DNA of 64,000 nt, taken from positions 186,001-250,000 of the forward strand of contig JALCQD010000002.1 in NCBI GenBank assembly GCA_022651005.1, in the 5' to 3' direction. The notes under the pieces were generated by a model. That model saw only the letters and a program-made list of their open reading frames with translations. It was not told where the DNA came from and made no database searches. This document shows positions 27,458 through 36,260 of the stretch, piece by piece; the stretch's first letter is position 1, and each line of letters starts with the position of its first letter. Position numbers and translations under genes: made by a program. The stretch comes from Bifidobacteriaceae bacterium (lineage in GTDB: Bacteria > Actinomycetota > Actinomycetes > Actinomycetales > Bifidobacteriaceae).

Positions 27458-28954
27458 ATGTCAGAAAACAATGCAGAGGTCCAGAAGGTCGCCATCAACG
27501 ATATTGGCACCGAAGAAGACTTCATCAAGGCTGTAGACTCCACCATCAAGAATTTCGATGATGGTGATTTGGTTGAAGGAACTGTCGTTCGCATTGATCG
27601 CGACGAAGTTCTGCTCGACATCGGTTACAAGACCGAAGGTGTCATTCCCTCCCGTGAGCTTTCCATCAAGAAGGACGTCGATCCTGACGATGTCGTCAAG
27701 GTCGGGGACTCCGTTGAAGCTCTCGTTATTACCAAGGAAGACAAAGATGGCCGTCTGATCCTCTCCAAGAAGCGTGCTCAGTACGAGCGTGCTTGGGGCG
27801 ATGTTGAGAAGATCAAGGAAGCCGATGGCGTCGTCGAAGGTACCGTCATCGAAGCCGTCAAGGGTGGTCTCATCGTCGACATCGGTCTGCGTGGCTTCCT
27901 GCCCGCATCCCTCGTCGAGATGCGCCGCGTCCGCGACCTGGCTCCTTACATTGGCCAGAAGATTCAGGCCAAGATCCTCGAGCTCGACAAGAACCGCAAC
28001 AACGTGGTTCTGTCCCGCCGTCAGTACCTCGAAGAGACCCAGTCCGAAGTGCGTGAGACATTCCTGTCTCAGCTCAAGAAGGGCCAGATCCGCGAAGGTA
28101 CCATTTCCTCCATCGTCAACTTCGGTGCGTTTGTGGACCTCGGCGGTGTCGACGGCCTCATCCACGTTTCCGAGCTGTCCTGGAAGCACATCGATCACCC
28201 GTCCGAGGTTGTCAAGGTTGGCGACAAGGTCACCGTCGAGGTTCTCGACGTCGATCTCGATCGCGAACGCATCTCTCTGTCGCTCAAGGCGACTCAGGAA
28301 GATCCGTGGCAGAAGTTCGCACGCACCCACGTTCCCGGACAGATCGTCAAGGGCAAGGTCACCAAGATCGTGCAGTTCGGTGTCTTCATCTCCGTCGAAG
28401 ACGGCATCGAGGGCCTCGTGCACATCTCCGAGCTGGCCAATCGCCACGTGGAGAACCCCGAGACCGTCGTCAAGCCGGGCGAGGAAGTCTTCGTCAAGGT
28501 CATCGATGTCGATCTCGATCGTCGCCGCATCTCCCTGTCGCTCAAGCAGGCCACGGACTCCGTGGATCCCAACTCCGAGGACTTCGATCCGGCGCTGTAC
28601 GGCATGCCGGCCGAGTACGACGAGAACGGAAACTACAAGTACCCCGAAGGCTTCGACCCCGAGACCAACGAGTGGATCGAAGGCTACGAGAAGCAGCGCG
28701 AAGAGTGGGAAGCTCAGTACGCTTCAGCTCACGATCTGTGGGAAGAGCACAAGGCATTCGCTGCCAAGGAGCTCGCCAACGCTGCACAGTCCGCAGCCGA
28801 GGATGGACAGGGCGAGGCCGCAGCAGAAGAGGAAGCAACTTCCGCTCCTGCAGGCGCTTCGAACTACTCCTCCGAGACGTCCGCCGAGGGCACCCTCGCA
28901 GCCGACGACCAGCTGGCCGCCCTGCGCGAGCAGCTGCTCAACGAGAAGAAGTGA
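27458..28954 (+). CDS. rpsA: 30S ribosomal protein S1
   Basis: The 498-residue protein has four S1 (OB-fold) domains, at about 36-105, 122-190, 207-277 and 293-364. Recurrent signatures are VVRIDRDEVLLDIGYKTEG, GGVDGLIHVSELSW and DGIEGLVHISELAN. A C-terminal region of about 125 residues that is acidic and Ala-rich follows. Four domains are usual in actinobacterial S1, against six in E. coli. The protein binds mRNA for translation initiation. The ATG at 27458 is not preceded by a Shine-Dalgarno sequence, and codon use is strongly biased to C-ending codons, as expected for a highly expressed gene. The adjacent coaE and uvrB keep the order seen across actinobacteria. Confidence 0.97.
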   Translation: MSENNAEVQKVAINDIGTEEDFIKAVDSTIKNFDDGDLVEGTVVRIDRDEVLLDIGYKTEGVIPSRELSIKKDVDPDDVVKVGDSVEALVITKEDKDGRLILSKKRAQYERAWGDVEKIKEADGVVEGTVIEAVKGGLIVDIGLRGFLPASLVEMRRVRDLAPYIGQKIQAKILELDKNRNNVVLSRRQYLEETQSEVRETFLSQLKKGQIREGTISSIVNFGAFVDLGGVDGLIHVSELSWKHIDHPSEVVKVGDKVTVEVLDVDLDRERISLSLKATQEDPWQKFARTHVPGQIVKGKVTKIVQFGVFISVEDGIEGLVHISELANRHVENPETVVKPGEEVFVKVIDVDLDRRRISLSLKQATDSVDPNSEDFDPALYGMPAEYDENGNYKYPEGFDPETNEWIEGYEKQREEWEAQYASAHDLWEEHKAFAAKELANAAQSAAEDGQGEAAAEEEATSAPAGASNYSSETSAEGTLAADDQLAALREQLLNEKK

Positions 28955-29001
28955 CTTTCTTCTCCCGCTAACGCCTCCGATGTCTCGTGACATCTAGGTA
29001 G

Positions 29002-29045
29002 ATAAAAGGAACCTGACTCACTTCGGTGAGTTGGGTTCCTTTTAT
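29002..29045 (+). terminator. Terminator after rpsA
   Basis: ATAAAAGGAACC (29002-29013) pairs with GGTTCCTTTTAT (29034-29045), and the inner stem ACTCAC/GTGAGT closes on a stable TTCG tetraloop (29022-29025). It lies 50 bases after the rpsA stop codon and separates it from coaE. Confidence 0.88.
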
Positions 29046-29137
29046 ATCTGTGCGTGTATGAGCGGTGCAACAGCTACACTCGGTGTCATTGCATTTCATA
29101 AGTCACCGGGGTCGTGACGTCGTGTAAAGGAGGAGAT

Positions 29138-29830
29138 ATGCTCACGCGGGTTGCGTTGACAGGCGGCATCGGGGCCGGGAAATCCACAGTGGCACGACAC
29201 CTGGAGACACTTGGCGCCTACGTCATCGACTATGACGAGCTTGCACGCGATGTTGTGGCACCTGGATCTATGGGCCTGCGCCGTGTGGTGGATCTCTTTG
29301 GTCCTGAGGCGCTTTCAAAGGAAGGCACGATGAACCGTCCCTGGATTTCGCAGAAAATCTTTGGGAATCCGCGTTTGCGAGATGATCTCGACGATATTGT
29401 GCACCCTTTGGTTTTCGCAGAAGCGTCACGGCTTGAAACGGAGTGGCTCGCCGCGCACGCAGAGGCGGAAGGTGCGCCGGTCGGAGCACAGCAGAGCAGG
29501 AGAGTGGTGGTGCACGATATTCCGCTGCTCGTGGAGTCGGGGCGTGCCGATTGGTTTGACGTCGTCATCGATGTGGAGGCGCCGGCGCGAGTTCGCATGC
29601 ACCGGCTCATGGACGAGCGTGGCATGAGCATGGAGGCTGCGGCCTCTCGTATTGATTCCCAGTCGAGTCAACAACAGAGGGAAGATCTCGCGCAATTCGT
29701 CATCGATTCGAATCAGCCTATGGAACAAACGTTCGAACAGGTTGATAGAGTATTCGAGAAGATAGTGAAAGGCCTAGTGCCTGAAGACAGGAGTTCACGT
29801 GCCATCCTCGGAACTAAAGAGAATCGATAA
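29138..29830 (+). CDS. coaE: Dephospho-CoA kinase
   Basis: The 230-residue P-loop kinase catalyses the last step of coenzyme A synthesis. The Walker A is TGGIGAGKS near residues 8-16, [14 protein letters not shown] follows, and the CoA-binding and LID region contains [12 protein letters not shown] and [12 protein letters not shown]. The ATG at 29138 is placed by AAAGGAGG seven bases upstream; earlier in-frame starts lack a good site. The 3' end overlaps the uvrB start by 32 bases, so the two are translationally coupled. The last 30 residues are a variable tail. Confidence 0.93.
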   Translation: MLTRVALTGGIGAGKSTVARHLETLGAYVIDYDELARDVVAPGSMGLRRVVDLFGPEALSKEGTMNRPWISQKIFGNPRLRDDLDDIVHPLVFAEASRLETEWLAAHAEAEGAPVGAQQSRRVVVHDIPLLVESGRADWFDVVIDVEAPARVRMHRLMDERGMSMEAAASRIDSQSSQQQREDLAQFVIDSNQPMEQTFEQVDRVFEKIVKGLVPEDRSSRAILGTKENR

Positions 29831-31913
29831 GCCCTTTGTGGTGAAATCCCCATACCAGCCATCGGGGGATCAGCCGCAGGCAATCGAGGAACTCACCACT
29901 CGCATCAACAACGGTGAGAACGATGTGGTTCTCATGGGTGCCACGGGAACCGGCAAGACTGCCACCACGGCATGGATGATCGAGAAACTGCAGCGGCCCA
30001 CTCTCATCATCGAGCCGAATAAGACGTTGGCGGCACAGCTGTGCGCCGAGTTCCGCGAGCTCATGCCAGACAACGCTGTCAACTACTTTGTGAGTTACTA
30101 CGACTATTACCAGCCGGAAGCCTACATTCCTCAGACGGACACCTACATTGAGAAGGACTCCGACATCAATGACGACGTGGAACGGTTGCGCCACGCCGCC
30201 ACTGCATCGCTCCTGACGCGCCGTGACTGTGTGGTGGTGGCCACAGTGTCGTGCATCTATGGTCTGGGAACCCCGCAGGAGTATGCGGCTCAGATGCTCT
30301 TCCTCAAGGAAGGTCAGCAGATCGATCGTCAGACGCTGCTGCGTAAATTCGTCGATATGCAGTACAAGCGCAACGACGTTGCCTTCACTCGTGGCACCTT
30401 CCGCGTGCGCGGCGACACCGTCGAAATTATCCCTGTGTATGAGGAACTTGCCATCCGCATCGAGTTCTTCGGCGATGAGATCGACCGCATCTCCACTCTG
30501 CATCCACTCACCGGCGATGAGATTGCTCATGAGTCGGAAGTTCATATTTTCCCGGCAACCCAGTATGCAGCGGGCCCAGAGCGCCTGCAGCACGCCCTCG
30601 GCACCATCAAGGAGGAACTCGACGAGCGCCTGGTGGAGCTGCGCAAACAGGGGAAGGAGCTGGAGGCCCAGCGCCTCAACATGCGCACCACGTACGACCT
30701 TGAGATGCTCACGCAGATCGGCACATGCTCTGGTGTGGAGAACTACTCACGTCACTTTGACCAGCGCGGCCCAGGAACTCCTCCGAACACACTGCTCGAT
30801 TTCTTCCCCGATGATTTCCTGCTCGTTGTGGACGAGTCGCACGTCACCATTCCGCAGATCGGTGGCATGTATGAGGGAGACATGAGCCGTAAGCGCACGC
30901 TGGTGGAGCACGGCTTCCGTTTGCCGTCAGCGATGGATAACCGCCCGCTCAAGTTCGATGAGTTTCTGCAGCGCGTGGGCCAAACCGTGTATCTCTCGGC
31001 CACTCCTGGTGACTACGAGATGAACCTCAGCGACGGAGCGGTGGAACAGATTATTCGCCCCACAGGCTTGCTGGATCCCAAGATAGAGGTGCGGCCCACC
31101 AAGGGGCAGATCGATGATCTGCTCGACGAAATCAACGAGCGCGTGGAAAAGCATGAGCGCGTCTTGGTCACCACACTCACCAAGAAGATGGCAGAGGATC
31201 TCACTGATTATCTTCTTGAGCACGGAGTCAAGGTGGAATACCTGCACTCCGACGTGGACACCCTGCGCCGTGTGGAACTGCTGCGTGAGCTGCGGCAAGG
31301 CAAGATCGACGTCATTGTGGGCATCAATCTGCTGCGCGAGGGTCTCGACCTTCCGGAGGTGTCGCTCGTGGCCATTCTCGATGCCGACAAGGAAGGCTTC
31401 CTGCGCTCCTATCGCTCGTTGATTCAGACCATCGGTCGTGCGGCGCGTAACGTGCAGGGGACCGTCATTATGTATGCCGACAATCGCACTGATTCCATGG
31501 ACAAGGCCATCTCCGAGACAAATCGTCGCCGTGAGATTCAGATTGCCTATAACAAGGAACATCACGTCGACCCCAAGCCGCTCATCAAGAAGATTTCCGA
31601 TGTCAACGACATGATTGCCAAGGAAGACGTGGATACTGAGCAGCTGCTCGAGGGCGGCTACCGCAATTCTGGCAAGGCGGGCAATTCCCATATGGGAGTG
31701 CCTCTGACCGATAAGGAAGAACGGCAGAAGCGCCACGAGGAGATTCTCGCCGCGGGGCTGCCGGCACAGGATCTGGCTGATCTCATTCGTAACCTCAGCG
31801 AGCAGATGCACACTGCTGCAGAGCAGCTTCAATTCGAACTCGCAGCGCGTTTGCGCGACGAGATTGGGGACCTCAAGAAAGAACTACGCGCCATGACCAA
31901 GGCTGAAAAGTAA
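29799..31913 (+). CDS. uvrB: Excinuclease ABC subunit B
   Basis: The 704-residue helicase-like subunit of nucleotide excision repair verifies damage delivered by UvrA and loads UvrC. It has Walker [11 protein letters not shown], the beta-hairpin [20 protein letters not shown] that inserts between DNA strands, the DEAD-type box VVDESHVT, motif [13 protein letters not shown] and a C-terminal UVR domain (about 660-695). The GTG at 29799 follows CAGGAG and lies within the end of coaE. The length is standard for the family. Confidence 0.97.
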   Translation: MPSSELKRIDKPFVVKSPYQPSGDQPQAIEELTTRINNGENDVVLMGATGTGKTATTAWMIEKLQRPTLIIEPNKTLAAQLCAEFRELMPDNAVNYFVSYYDYYQPEAYIPQTDTYIEKDSDINDDVERLRHAATASLLTRRDCVVVATVSCIYGLGTPQEYAAQMLFLKEGQQIDRQTLLRKFVDMQYKRNDVAFTRGTFRVRGDTVEIIPVYEELAIRIEFFGDEIDRISTLHPLTGDEIAHESEVHIFPATQYAAGPERLQHALGTIKEELDERLVELRKQGKELEAQRLNMRTTYDLEMLTQIGTCSGVENYSRHFDQRGPGTPPNTLLDFFPDDFLLVVDESHVTIPQIGGMYEGDMSRKRTLVEHGFRLPSAMDNRPLKFDEFLQRVGQTVYLSATPGDYEMNLSDGAVEQIIRPTGLLDPKIEVRPTKGQIDDLLDEINERVEKHERVLVTTLTKKMAEDLTDYLLEHGVKVEYLHSDVDTLRRVELLRELRQGKIDVIVGINLLREGLDLPEVSLVAILDADKEGFLRSYRSLIQTIGRAARNVQGTVIMYADNRTDSMDKAISETNRRREIQIAYNKEHHVDPKPLIKKISDVNDMIAKEDVDTEQLLEGGYRNSGKAGNSHMGVPLTDKEERQKRHEEILAAGLPAQDLADLIRNLSEQMHTAAEQLQFELAARLRDEIGDLKKELRAMTKAEK

Positions 31914-31948
31914 GAGATTGTAAAGAGAATAAGAAAGTAAGTGTGAGA

Positions 31949-31974
31949 CTGACCGGTGTTTCGCCGCCGGTCAG
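31949..31974 (+). terminator. Weak hairpin between uvrB and terC
   Basis: CTGACCGG (31949-31956) pairs with CCGGTCAG (31967-31974) around a ten-base loop. No U-tract follows, so it may be an attenuating or RNA-processing hairpin rather than a full terminator. Confidence 0.4.
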
Positions 31975-32003
31975 GTCATCTGAGTCACGTATGCTGGTGA
32001 GTT

Positions 32004-33005
32004 ATGTCTGAAACCCCATTGCCCTTCATGATCGTGACCTTTGTGGTGCTCGCAGTCTTCTTCGTGGTCGACCTTTTCGTCATCGGCCGCAAGCCCCACA
32101 TTCCTTCCACAAAAGAATGCCTCCAGCACATCGGCTTCTTCGTGGTGGCCGCCCTCATCTTCGGCGGATTCATGTGGTTCTTCGCAGGATCTCGTCCGGC
32201 TGTTGAGTTCTACTCCGGATGGCTCACGGAGTATTCGCTCAGCATCGACAACCTCTTTATCTTCGTCGTTATCATGTCGAATTTCGCGGTGCCGAAGAAG
32301 ATTCAAAAATACGTACTGAGCATCGGCATCACCATCGCGCTCATTTTGCGTGGCATTTTCATTCTTCTGGGCGCGGCCATCATTCAGCGCTTCACGTGGG
32401 TGTTCTTCATCTTCGGTGCATTTCTGCTGGTCACTGCCATTCGCATGGCCACAGGCCAGGACGATGAGGAGGACGAGTACAAAGAACCCGGACTCATCCG
32501 TATTATGCGCAAATTCATGAAGACAACCAATGAATATGATGGTGAGAAGCTGCGCACCAGCATTGACGGCGTCAAATACTTCACTCCGCTCCTCGTGGTG
32601 CTCCTCACCATCGGCACCACCGATCTGCTCTTCGCCTTCGATTCGATCCCCGCAATCTTCGGTCTCACCAAGGATCCCTTCATCGTCTTTACATCCAACG
32701 TCTTTGCCCTCCTGGGTCTCCAGCAGCTCTACTTCCTGCTGGGATCCCTGCTCGACAAGCTCGTGTACCTTCCCATCGGTTTGTCGGTGGTCCTGGGCTT
32801 CATCGGCATCAAGTTGATCCTTGAAGCGCTCAGTGAGAACACCTTGCCATTCATCAATGGAGGGCACCATCTCGACATGATTCCAGAGATTCCCACGTGG
32901 CTTTCACTCGTGGTCATCGTGGTGTCGTTGGGGACCGCGGCACTTGCCAGTGTCATCAAAATGCGGAAGGTCGAGGCGGACCAAGCACAGAAATTGGCAA
33001 AATGA
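32004..33005 (+). CDS. TerC family integral membrane protein
   Basis: The 333-residue protein has about nine transmembrane segments and the TerC hallmarks: the acidic SLSIDNLFIFVVIM near residue 80 and TTDLLFAFDSIPAIFG near residue 210, whose Asp residues probably handle divalent cations. A charged cytoplasmic loop (about 150-185, DDEEDEYKEPG) lies in the middle. Members of the family are linked to manganese export and to tellurite resistance, with metalation of secreted enzymes shown in Bacillus. No Mn riboswitch is evident in the 90 bases upstream. The ATG at 32004 is the first in frame. It lies between uvrB and pyk. Confidence 0.9.
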   Translation: MSETPLPFMIVTFVVLAVFFVVDLFVIGRKPHIPSTKECLQHIGFFVVAALIFGGFMWFFAGSRPAVEFYSGWLTEYSLSIDNLFIFVVIMSNFAVPKKIQKYVLSIGITIALILRGIFILLGAAIIQRFTWVFFIFGAFLLVTAIRMATGQDDEEDEYKEPGLIRIMRKFMKTTNEYDGEKLRTSIDGVKYFTPLLVVLLTIGTTDLLFAFDSIPAIFGLTKDPFIVFTSNVFALLGLQQLYFLLGSLLDKLVYLPIGLSVVLGFIGIKLILEALSENTLPFINGGHHLDMIPEIPTWLSLVVIVVSLGTAALASVIKMRKVEADQAQKLAK

Positions 33006-33119
33006 TGCGGAATAATCTCAGGGCCTAGTGAGGTCTTGCATTTCGGCTAAACTGTTTTCTGGCAATCAGGGTGCACCATTCTCGTGTACCGCTAGTCAAA
33101 GAATGAGGCAAGGAAATAC

Positions 33120-34553
33120 ATGCGTAAAGCCAAAATCGTTGATACCATCGGGCCGGCTACCGAATCACTCGAGAAGCTGACGGAGCTCGCTGCTGCGGGC
33201 ATGGACGTCGCTCGACTTAACCGTTCTCACGGTACCGCCGATGATCATCTGAAGGTTTATAACAACCTTCGTCAGGCCTCGAAGACCACGGGCCGTAACC
33301 TCGCAGCCTTGGTCGATCTCCAGGGCCCCAAGATTCGTTGTGGTTGGTTCAAGAAGAACGCCGAGGGCGAGGACAAGGTCCAGCTCACGGCAGGTCAGGA
33401 ATTCATCATCACCACCGACGACGTCGAGGGTGACGAGCACATCACGTCCACCACTTTCAAGGGTCTTCCCGGAGATTGCCATGCAGGCGATCCCATTCTC
33501 ATCGATGACGGCAAGGTTCGTCTCGAGGTCACCAAGGTCGAGGGCAACAACGTCCACACCAAGGTGATTGTTGCTGGCCCCGTGTCCAGCCACAAGGGAA
33601 TCAACCTCCCCGGCGTCGCAGTGTCGCTTCCGGCACTGACCGACAAGGATGAGGCCGATCTGCGCTGGGCCATTCAGACCGGCGCTGACATCATCGCTAT
33701 GTCCTTCGTGCGTTTCGCGACCGATATCGATCGCGCTCACGAGATCATGGACGAAGAAGGCCGTCGCATCCCGATCGTTGCAAAGATCGAGAAGCCCCAG
33801 GCTGTTGACAATCTTGAGGACATCGTCAAGGCGTTTGACGGCATCATGGTCGCTCGTGGCGACATGGCCGTTGAGATGCCATTCGAGGTCGTCCCGCTGG
33901 TCACCAAGAAGTGCATCGAGCTGGCTCGTCGTTACGCCAAGCCCGTCATCGTGGCCACCGAGGTTCTCGGCTCCATGGTGAACTCCCCGGTTCCGTCTCG
34001 TGCAGAGGCCTCCGATTGCGCTAACGCCGTTCTCGACGGCGCTGACGCCACCATGACCTCCAACGAAACCGCCGTTGGCAACTACCCGGTTGACACTGTG
34101 AAGACCATGGCCCGCATCTCGGGTTATGCTACCGAGCACGGTTTCGACCGTATCCCGGCTCTCGCGGACATTGACATGCAGGACGGCGGAGCGGTTGCTT
34201 CCGCAGCTGTCGATCTTGCTGACAAGCTCAATGCCAAGGCCATCGTTGCCTTCACTGAGTCCGGTCGTACTGCTCATCGCATTTCGCGTGAGCGTCCGGC
34301 TGCTCCGATCTACGCCTTCACCATGGGCGAGCACACCTTCCACTGGTTGGCTCTTGCGTGGGGTACGGAAGCGTTCAAGGTCGAGGAGAATTACCACGAG
34401 CTCAATCGCGCCGATCTGATGAAGCTCGTCGATAAGACGCTCAAGGCTGCCAATAAGGTTGTCGATGGTGATCAGATTGTCATCTCCGCATGCGCTCCTG
34501 GCGATGTGGCGGGCAAGACCGATTCCATCTACGTCCACACCGTTGGTGCGTGA
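33120..34553 (+). CDS. pyk: Pyruvate kinase
   Basis: The 477-residue enzyme converts phosphoenolpyruvate and ADP to pyruvate and ATP. It has the N-terminal start RKAKIVDTIGPAT, the active-site stretch IVAKIEKPQAVDNL with the catalytic Lys, DGIMVARGDMAVEM, and the C-terminal regulatory domain from about residue 350. Codon use is strongly biased, as in rpsA, so it is a highly expressed glycolytic gene. The ATG at 33120 follows AAGGA. A strong bidirectional terminator follows, shared with the convergent Nudix gene. Confidence 0.97.
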   Translation: MRKAKIVDTIGPATESLEKLTELAAAGMDVARLNRSHGTADDHLKVYNNLRQASKTTGRNLAALVDLQGPKIRCGWFKKNAEGEDKVQLTAGQEFIITTDDVEGDEHITSTTFKGLPGDCHAGDPILIDDGKVRLEVTKVEGNNVHTKVIVAGPVSSHKGINLPGVAVSLPALTDKDEADLRWAIQTGADIIAMSFVRFATDIDRAHEIMDEEGRRIPIVAKIEKPQAVDNLEDIVKAFDGIMVARGDMAVEMPFEVVPLVTKKCIELARRYAKPVIVATEVLGSMVNSPVPSRAEASDCANAVLDGADATMTSNETAVGNYPVDTVKTMARISGYATEHGFDRIPALADIDMQDGGAVASAAVDLADKLNAKAIVAFTESGRTAHRISRERPAAPIYAFTMGEHTFHWLALAWGTEAFKVEENYHELNRADLMKLVDKTLKAANKVVDGDQIVISACAPGDVAGKTDSIYVHTVGA

Positions 34554-34592
34554 AGTAGACCGCTGAGGAGCTTTTAGAGGCTCCGATGAGTT

Positions 34593-34640
34593 CATATGTA
34601 AGGGGAGGGTCCGGGTTTCCGGATCCTCCCCTTACATATG
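34593..34640. terminator. Bidirectional terminator between pyk and Nudix gene
   Basis: A 22-bp stem with one G-T mismatch pairs 34593-34614 with 34619-34640 (ends CATATG, core AAGGGGAGG) around a four-base loop. It lies between convergent genes and would serve both strands. Confidence 0.85.
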
Positions 34641-34672
34641 AAACCAAACGCATGAGTTGCGCAGCGGCGGAG

Positions 34673-35269
34673 TTACTCCTCCGGATCTGCGAGAATTGCC
34701 GTCTTGGCCGCCAGTACGGCAATGATGGACTTCGCATCGATGATGGTGCCGTTGAGCACCATGTCGTAGGCGTCATCGAGGCTGATATAGCGCACTGACG
34801 AACGTTGTGACTCAGGACCAATCTCTGTGCGAGACACGTCGGTGAGATTCCGCGCCAGGAACAGGGCCGTGTGCTGGGTCGAGAAGCTCGGCGTGTTGAT
34901 AAAACGGTAGATTTGGCTCAGTTCAGTCGCCTCGAGTCCTGCCTCTTCGCGGAGCTTACGGGCTGCGACCTCTGCAGGTTTCTCGTCCGGTGACAGCGCG
35001 TGCCCCGCGGGAACCTCCAGCGTCCAACGATGCGTGGGAATGCGGTATTGCTCCACAAAAGGAATCGTGCGTTCCTCTGTTAGCGCAAGAACCGCAACCG
35101 TATCGCCCATTTTTTCTCTGAGAATCTTGCGTGAGAAGTGACCAAAGTTCGGTGCGGAGAGATCGACTTTTTCGACGCTGAAGTAATAGGCGTCCATGAT
35201 CTGTTGTCGAGAGTCCTCTTGAACAGGGGGGACACGCCATGGATCGAACTTGCGATATGTCTGTGACAT
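34673..35269 (-). CDS. Nudix hydrolase, ADP-ribose pyrophosphatase-like
   Basis: The 198-residue protein belongs to the Nudix superfamily, in the ADP-ribose/NDP-sugar pyrophosphatase group: PFVEQYRIPTHRWTLEVPAG precedes the Nudix box. The box reads GHALSPDEKPAEVAARKLREE followed by AGL. The two metal-binding Glu residues of the EE pair are kept, but the first Glu of the usual RE pair is Lys (RKLREE), and the leading Gly is shifted by one position. Activity may therefore be altered. The ATG at 35269 follows AAAGGAG. It is convergent with pyk and divergent from the tRNA/pdtaR side. Confidence 0.82.
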   Translation of the reverse strand: MSQTYRKFDPWRVPPVQEDSRQQIMDAYYFSVEKVDLSAPNFGHFSRKILREKMGDTVAVLALTEERTIPFVEQYRIPTHRWTLEVPAGHALSPDEKPAEVAARKLREEAGLEATELSQIYRFINTPSFSTQHTALFLARNLTDVSRTEIGPESQRSSVRYISLDDAYDMVLNGTIIDAKSIIAVLAAKTAILADPEE

Positions 35270-35378
35270 TGTGCTCTCCTTTGAACGAGGGAATTATGTA
35301 CATTCAATTCTAGATGAAAACAACACGCCTGAAAGATAGACGGGCAGCGTTATTATGTAGTACATTGCTCAAGGGAAT

Positions 35379-35452
35379 GCCCTGGTATCCCAATTGGTAG
35401 AGGAGACGGCCTCAAAATCCGTACAGTGTGGGTTCGAGTCCCACCCGGGGCA
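35379..35452 (+). tRNA. tRNA-Leu (anticodon CAA), short variable region
   Basis: A 74-base cloverleaf can be drawn. The acceptor GCCCTGG pairs with CCGGGGC, the D loop contains AATTGGTAGA, and the T arm is GTGGG-TTCGAGT-CCCAC with discriminator A. The anticodon loop CTCAAAA gives the anticodon CAA (Leu, UUG codon), with U33 and A37 in place. The anticodon stem has a C-T mismatch at its loop end (31/39). Only five bases lie between anticodon and T stems, although bacterial tRNA-Leu normally has a long variable arm. CCA is not encoded. pdtaR follows 45 bases later. Confidence 0.8.
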
Positions 35453-35497
35453 CTTATTTGTAACGCATGGGTTTTATATGCATGGGAAGGTGAGATT

Positions 35498-36103
35498 GTG
35501 GCAAACGAGCAGGCTCAGGACGAAGAGGTCACGAAGCGTCGGGTCGTTGTCGCAGAAGACGAGGCCCTGATTCGTCTGGATATTGTTGAATCACTGCGAG
35601 CTGCTGGTTACGAGGTTGTCGGTGAGGCCGCAAGTGGACAAGAGGCTGTGGATCAGGCTCGCGAGACTCATCCTGACGTCATCATCATGGATGTAAAGAT
35701 GCCCGGCAAGGACGGCATTACCGCCGCCACCGAGATCACGGAAGAAAATATTTGCCCTGTCGTCATGCTGACGGCATTCTCTCAGCAGTCGCTGGTGGAA
35801 AAGGCCTCAGAGGCGGGCGCCATGGCGTATGTTGTGAAGCCGTTCGTTCCCGAAAAGCTGTTCCCGGCCATCGAGATTGCCATCTCCCGTTATGAGCAGA
35901 TGAATGTGCTCAAGAACGAGATTTCCGATCTCAAGACGCGTTTCGAGGCTCGCAAGAAGGTCGACCGCGCAAAGGGCTTGCTCATGGAGAACATGGGTCT
36001 GAGCGAATCCGAAGCCTTCCGCTGGATTCAGAAGACGTCGATGGATCGGCGCCTCACTATGCAGGAAGTCGCCGACGCTGTGATTTCTCAGGTGCTTGGC
36101 TAA
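35498..36103 (+). CDS. pdtaR: Response regulator with ANTAR RNA-binding domain, PdtaR type
   Basis: The 201-residue protein has a receiver domain (about 16-130), with Asp in DVIIMDVKMPG and Lys in VVKPF, joined to a C-terminal ANTAR domain (about 142-200; LKTRFEARKKVDRAKGLLME). ANTAR proteins bind paired hexaloop hairpins in nascent RNA and prevent termination. This is the layout of mycobacterial PdtaR, phosphorylated by PdtaS; the matching kinase is at 3.1-4.6 kb. The GTG at 35498 follows GGGAAGGTGAG. It lies in front of polA, as in other actinobacteria, and is followed by a clear terminator. Confidence 0.92.
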   Translation: MANEQAQDEEVTKRRVVVAEDEALIRLDIVESLRAAGYEVVGEAASGQEAVDQARETHPDVIIMDVKMPGKDGITAATEITEENICPVVMLTAFSQQSLVEKASEAGAMAYVVKPFVPEKLFPAIEIAISRYEQMNVLKNEISDLKTRFEARKKVDRAKGLLMENMGLSESEAFRWIQKTSMDRRLTMQEVADAVISQVLG

Positions 36104-36140
36104 ATTTCATGAACTAAAGTTCAAGACTTTGTGTGTCTCA

Positions 36141-36175
36141 ATCGCCATCTCTTTGTTCCGAGATGGCGATTTTTG
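36141..36175 (+). terminator. Rho-independent terminator after pdtaR
   Basis: ATCGCCATCTC (36141-36151) pairs with GAGATGGCGAT (36160-36170), followed immediately by TTTTTG. This is a classic intrinsic terminator. Confidence 0.9.
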
Positions 36176-36260
36176 TATCTACGGAGTTTCCCGGTGGTAG
36201 CGTGCTCGCTACGGGAGAAGAGCCGCTGCACTGTCGGGAAGTTCACATAGCCTCGTACGT

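Noticed and set aside
27461-28447. A 328-codon open frame opposite rpsA
   Set aside because: It is a codon-bias shadow of the highly expressed S1 gene; its acidic, repetitive composition is the complement of S1 repeats.
31914-32003. A manganese (yybP-ykoY) riboswitch before terC
   Set aside because: Only one 8-bp hairpin is found in the 90-base gap, and none of the conserved loop motifs of that riboswitch is seen.
31971-32870. A 299-codon minus-strand frame opposite terC
   Set aside because: Extreme Glu/Asp/His content, no domain and full overlap with the TerC gene show that it is not coding.
33165-34595. A 476-codon open frame on the minus strand opposite pyk
   Set aside because: It mirrors the biased codon use of pyruvate kinase. 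It has no ribosome binding site and no family resemblance, and it covers a gene of certain identity.
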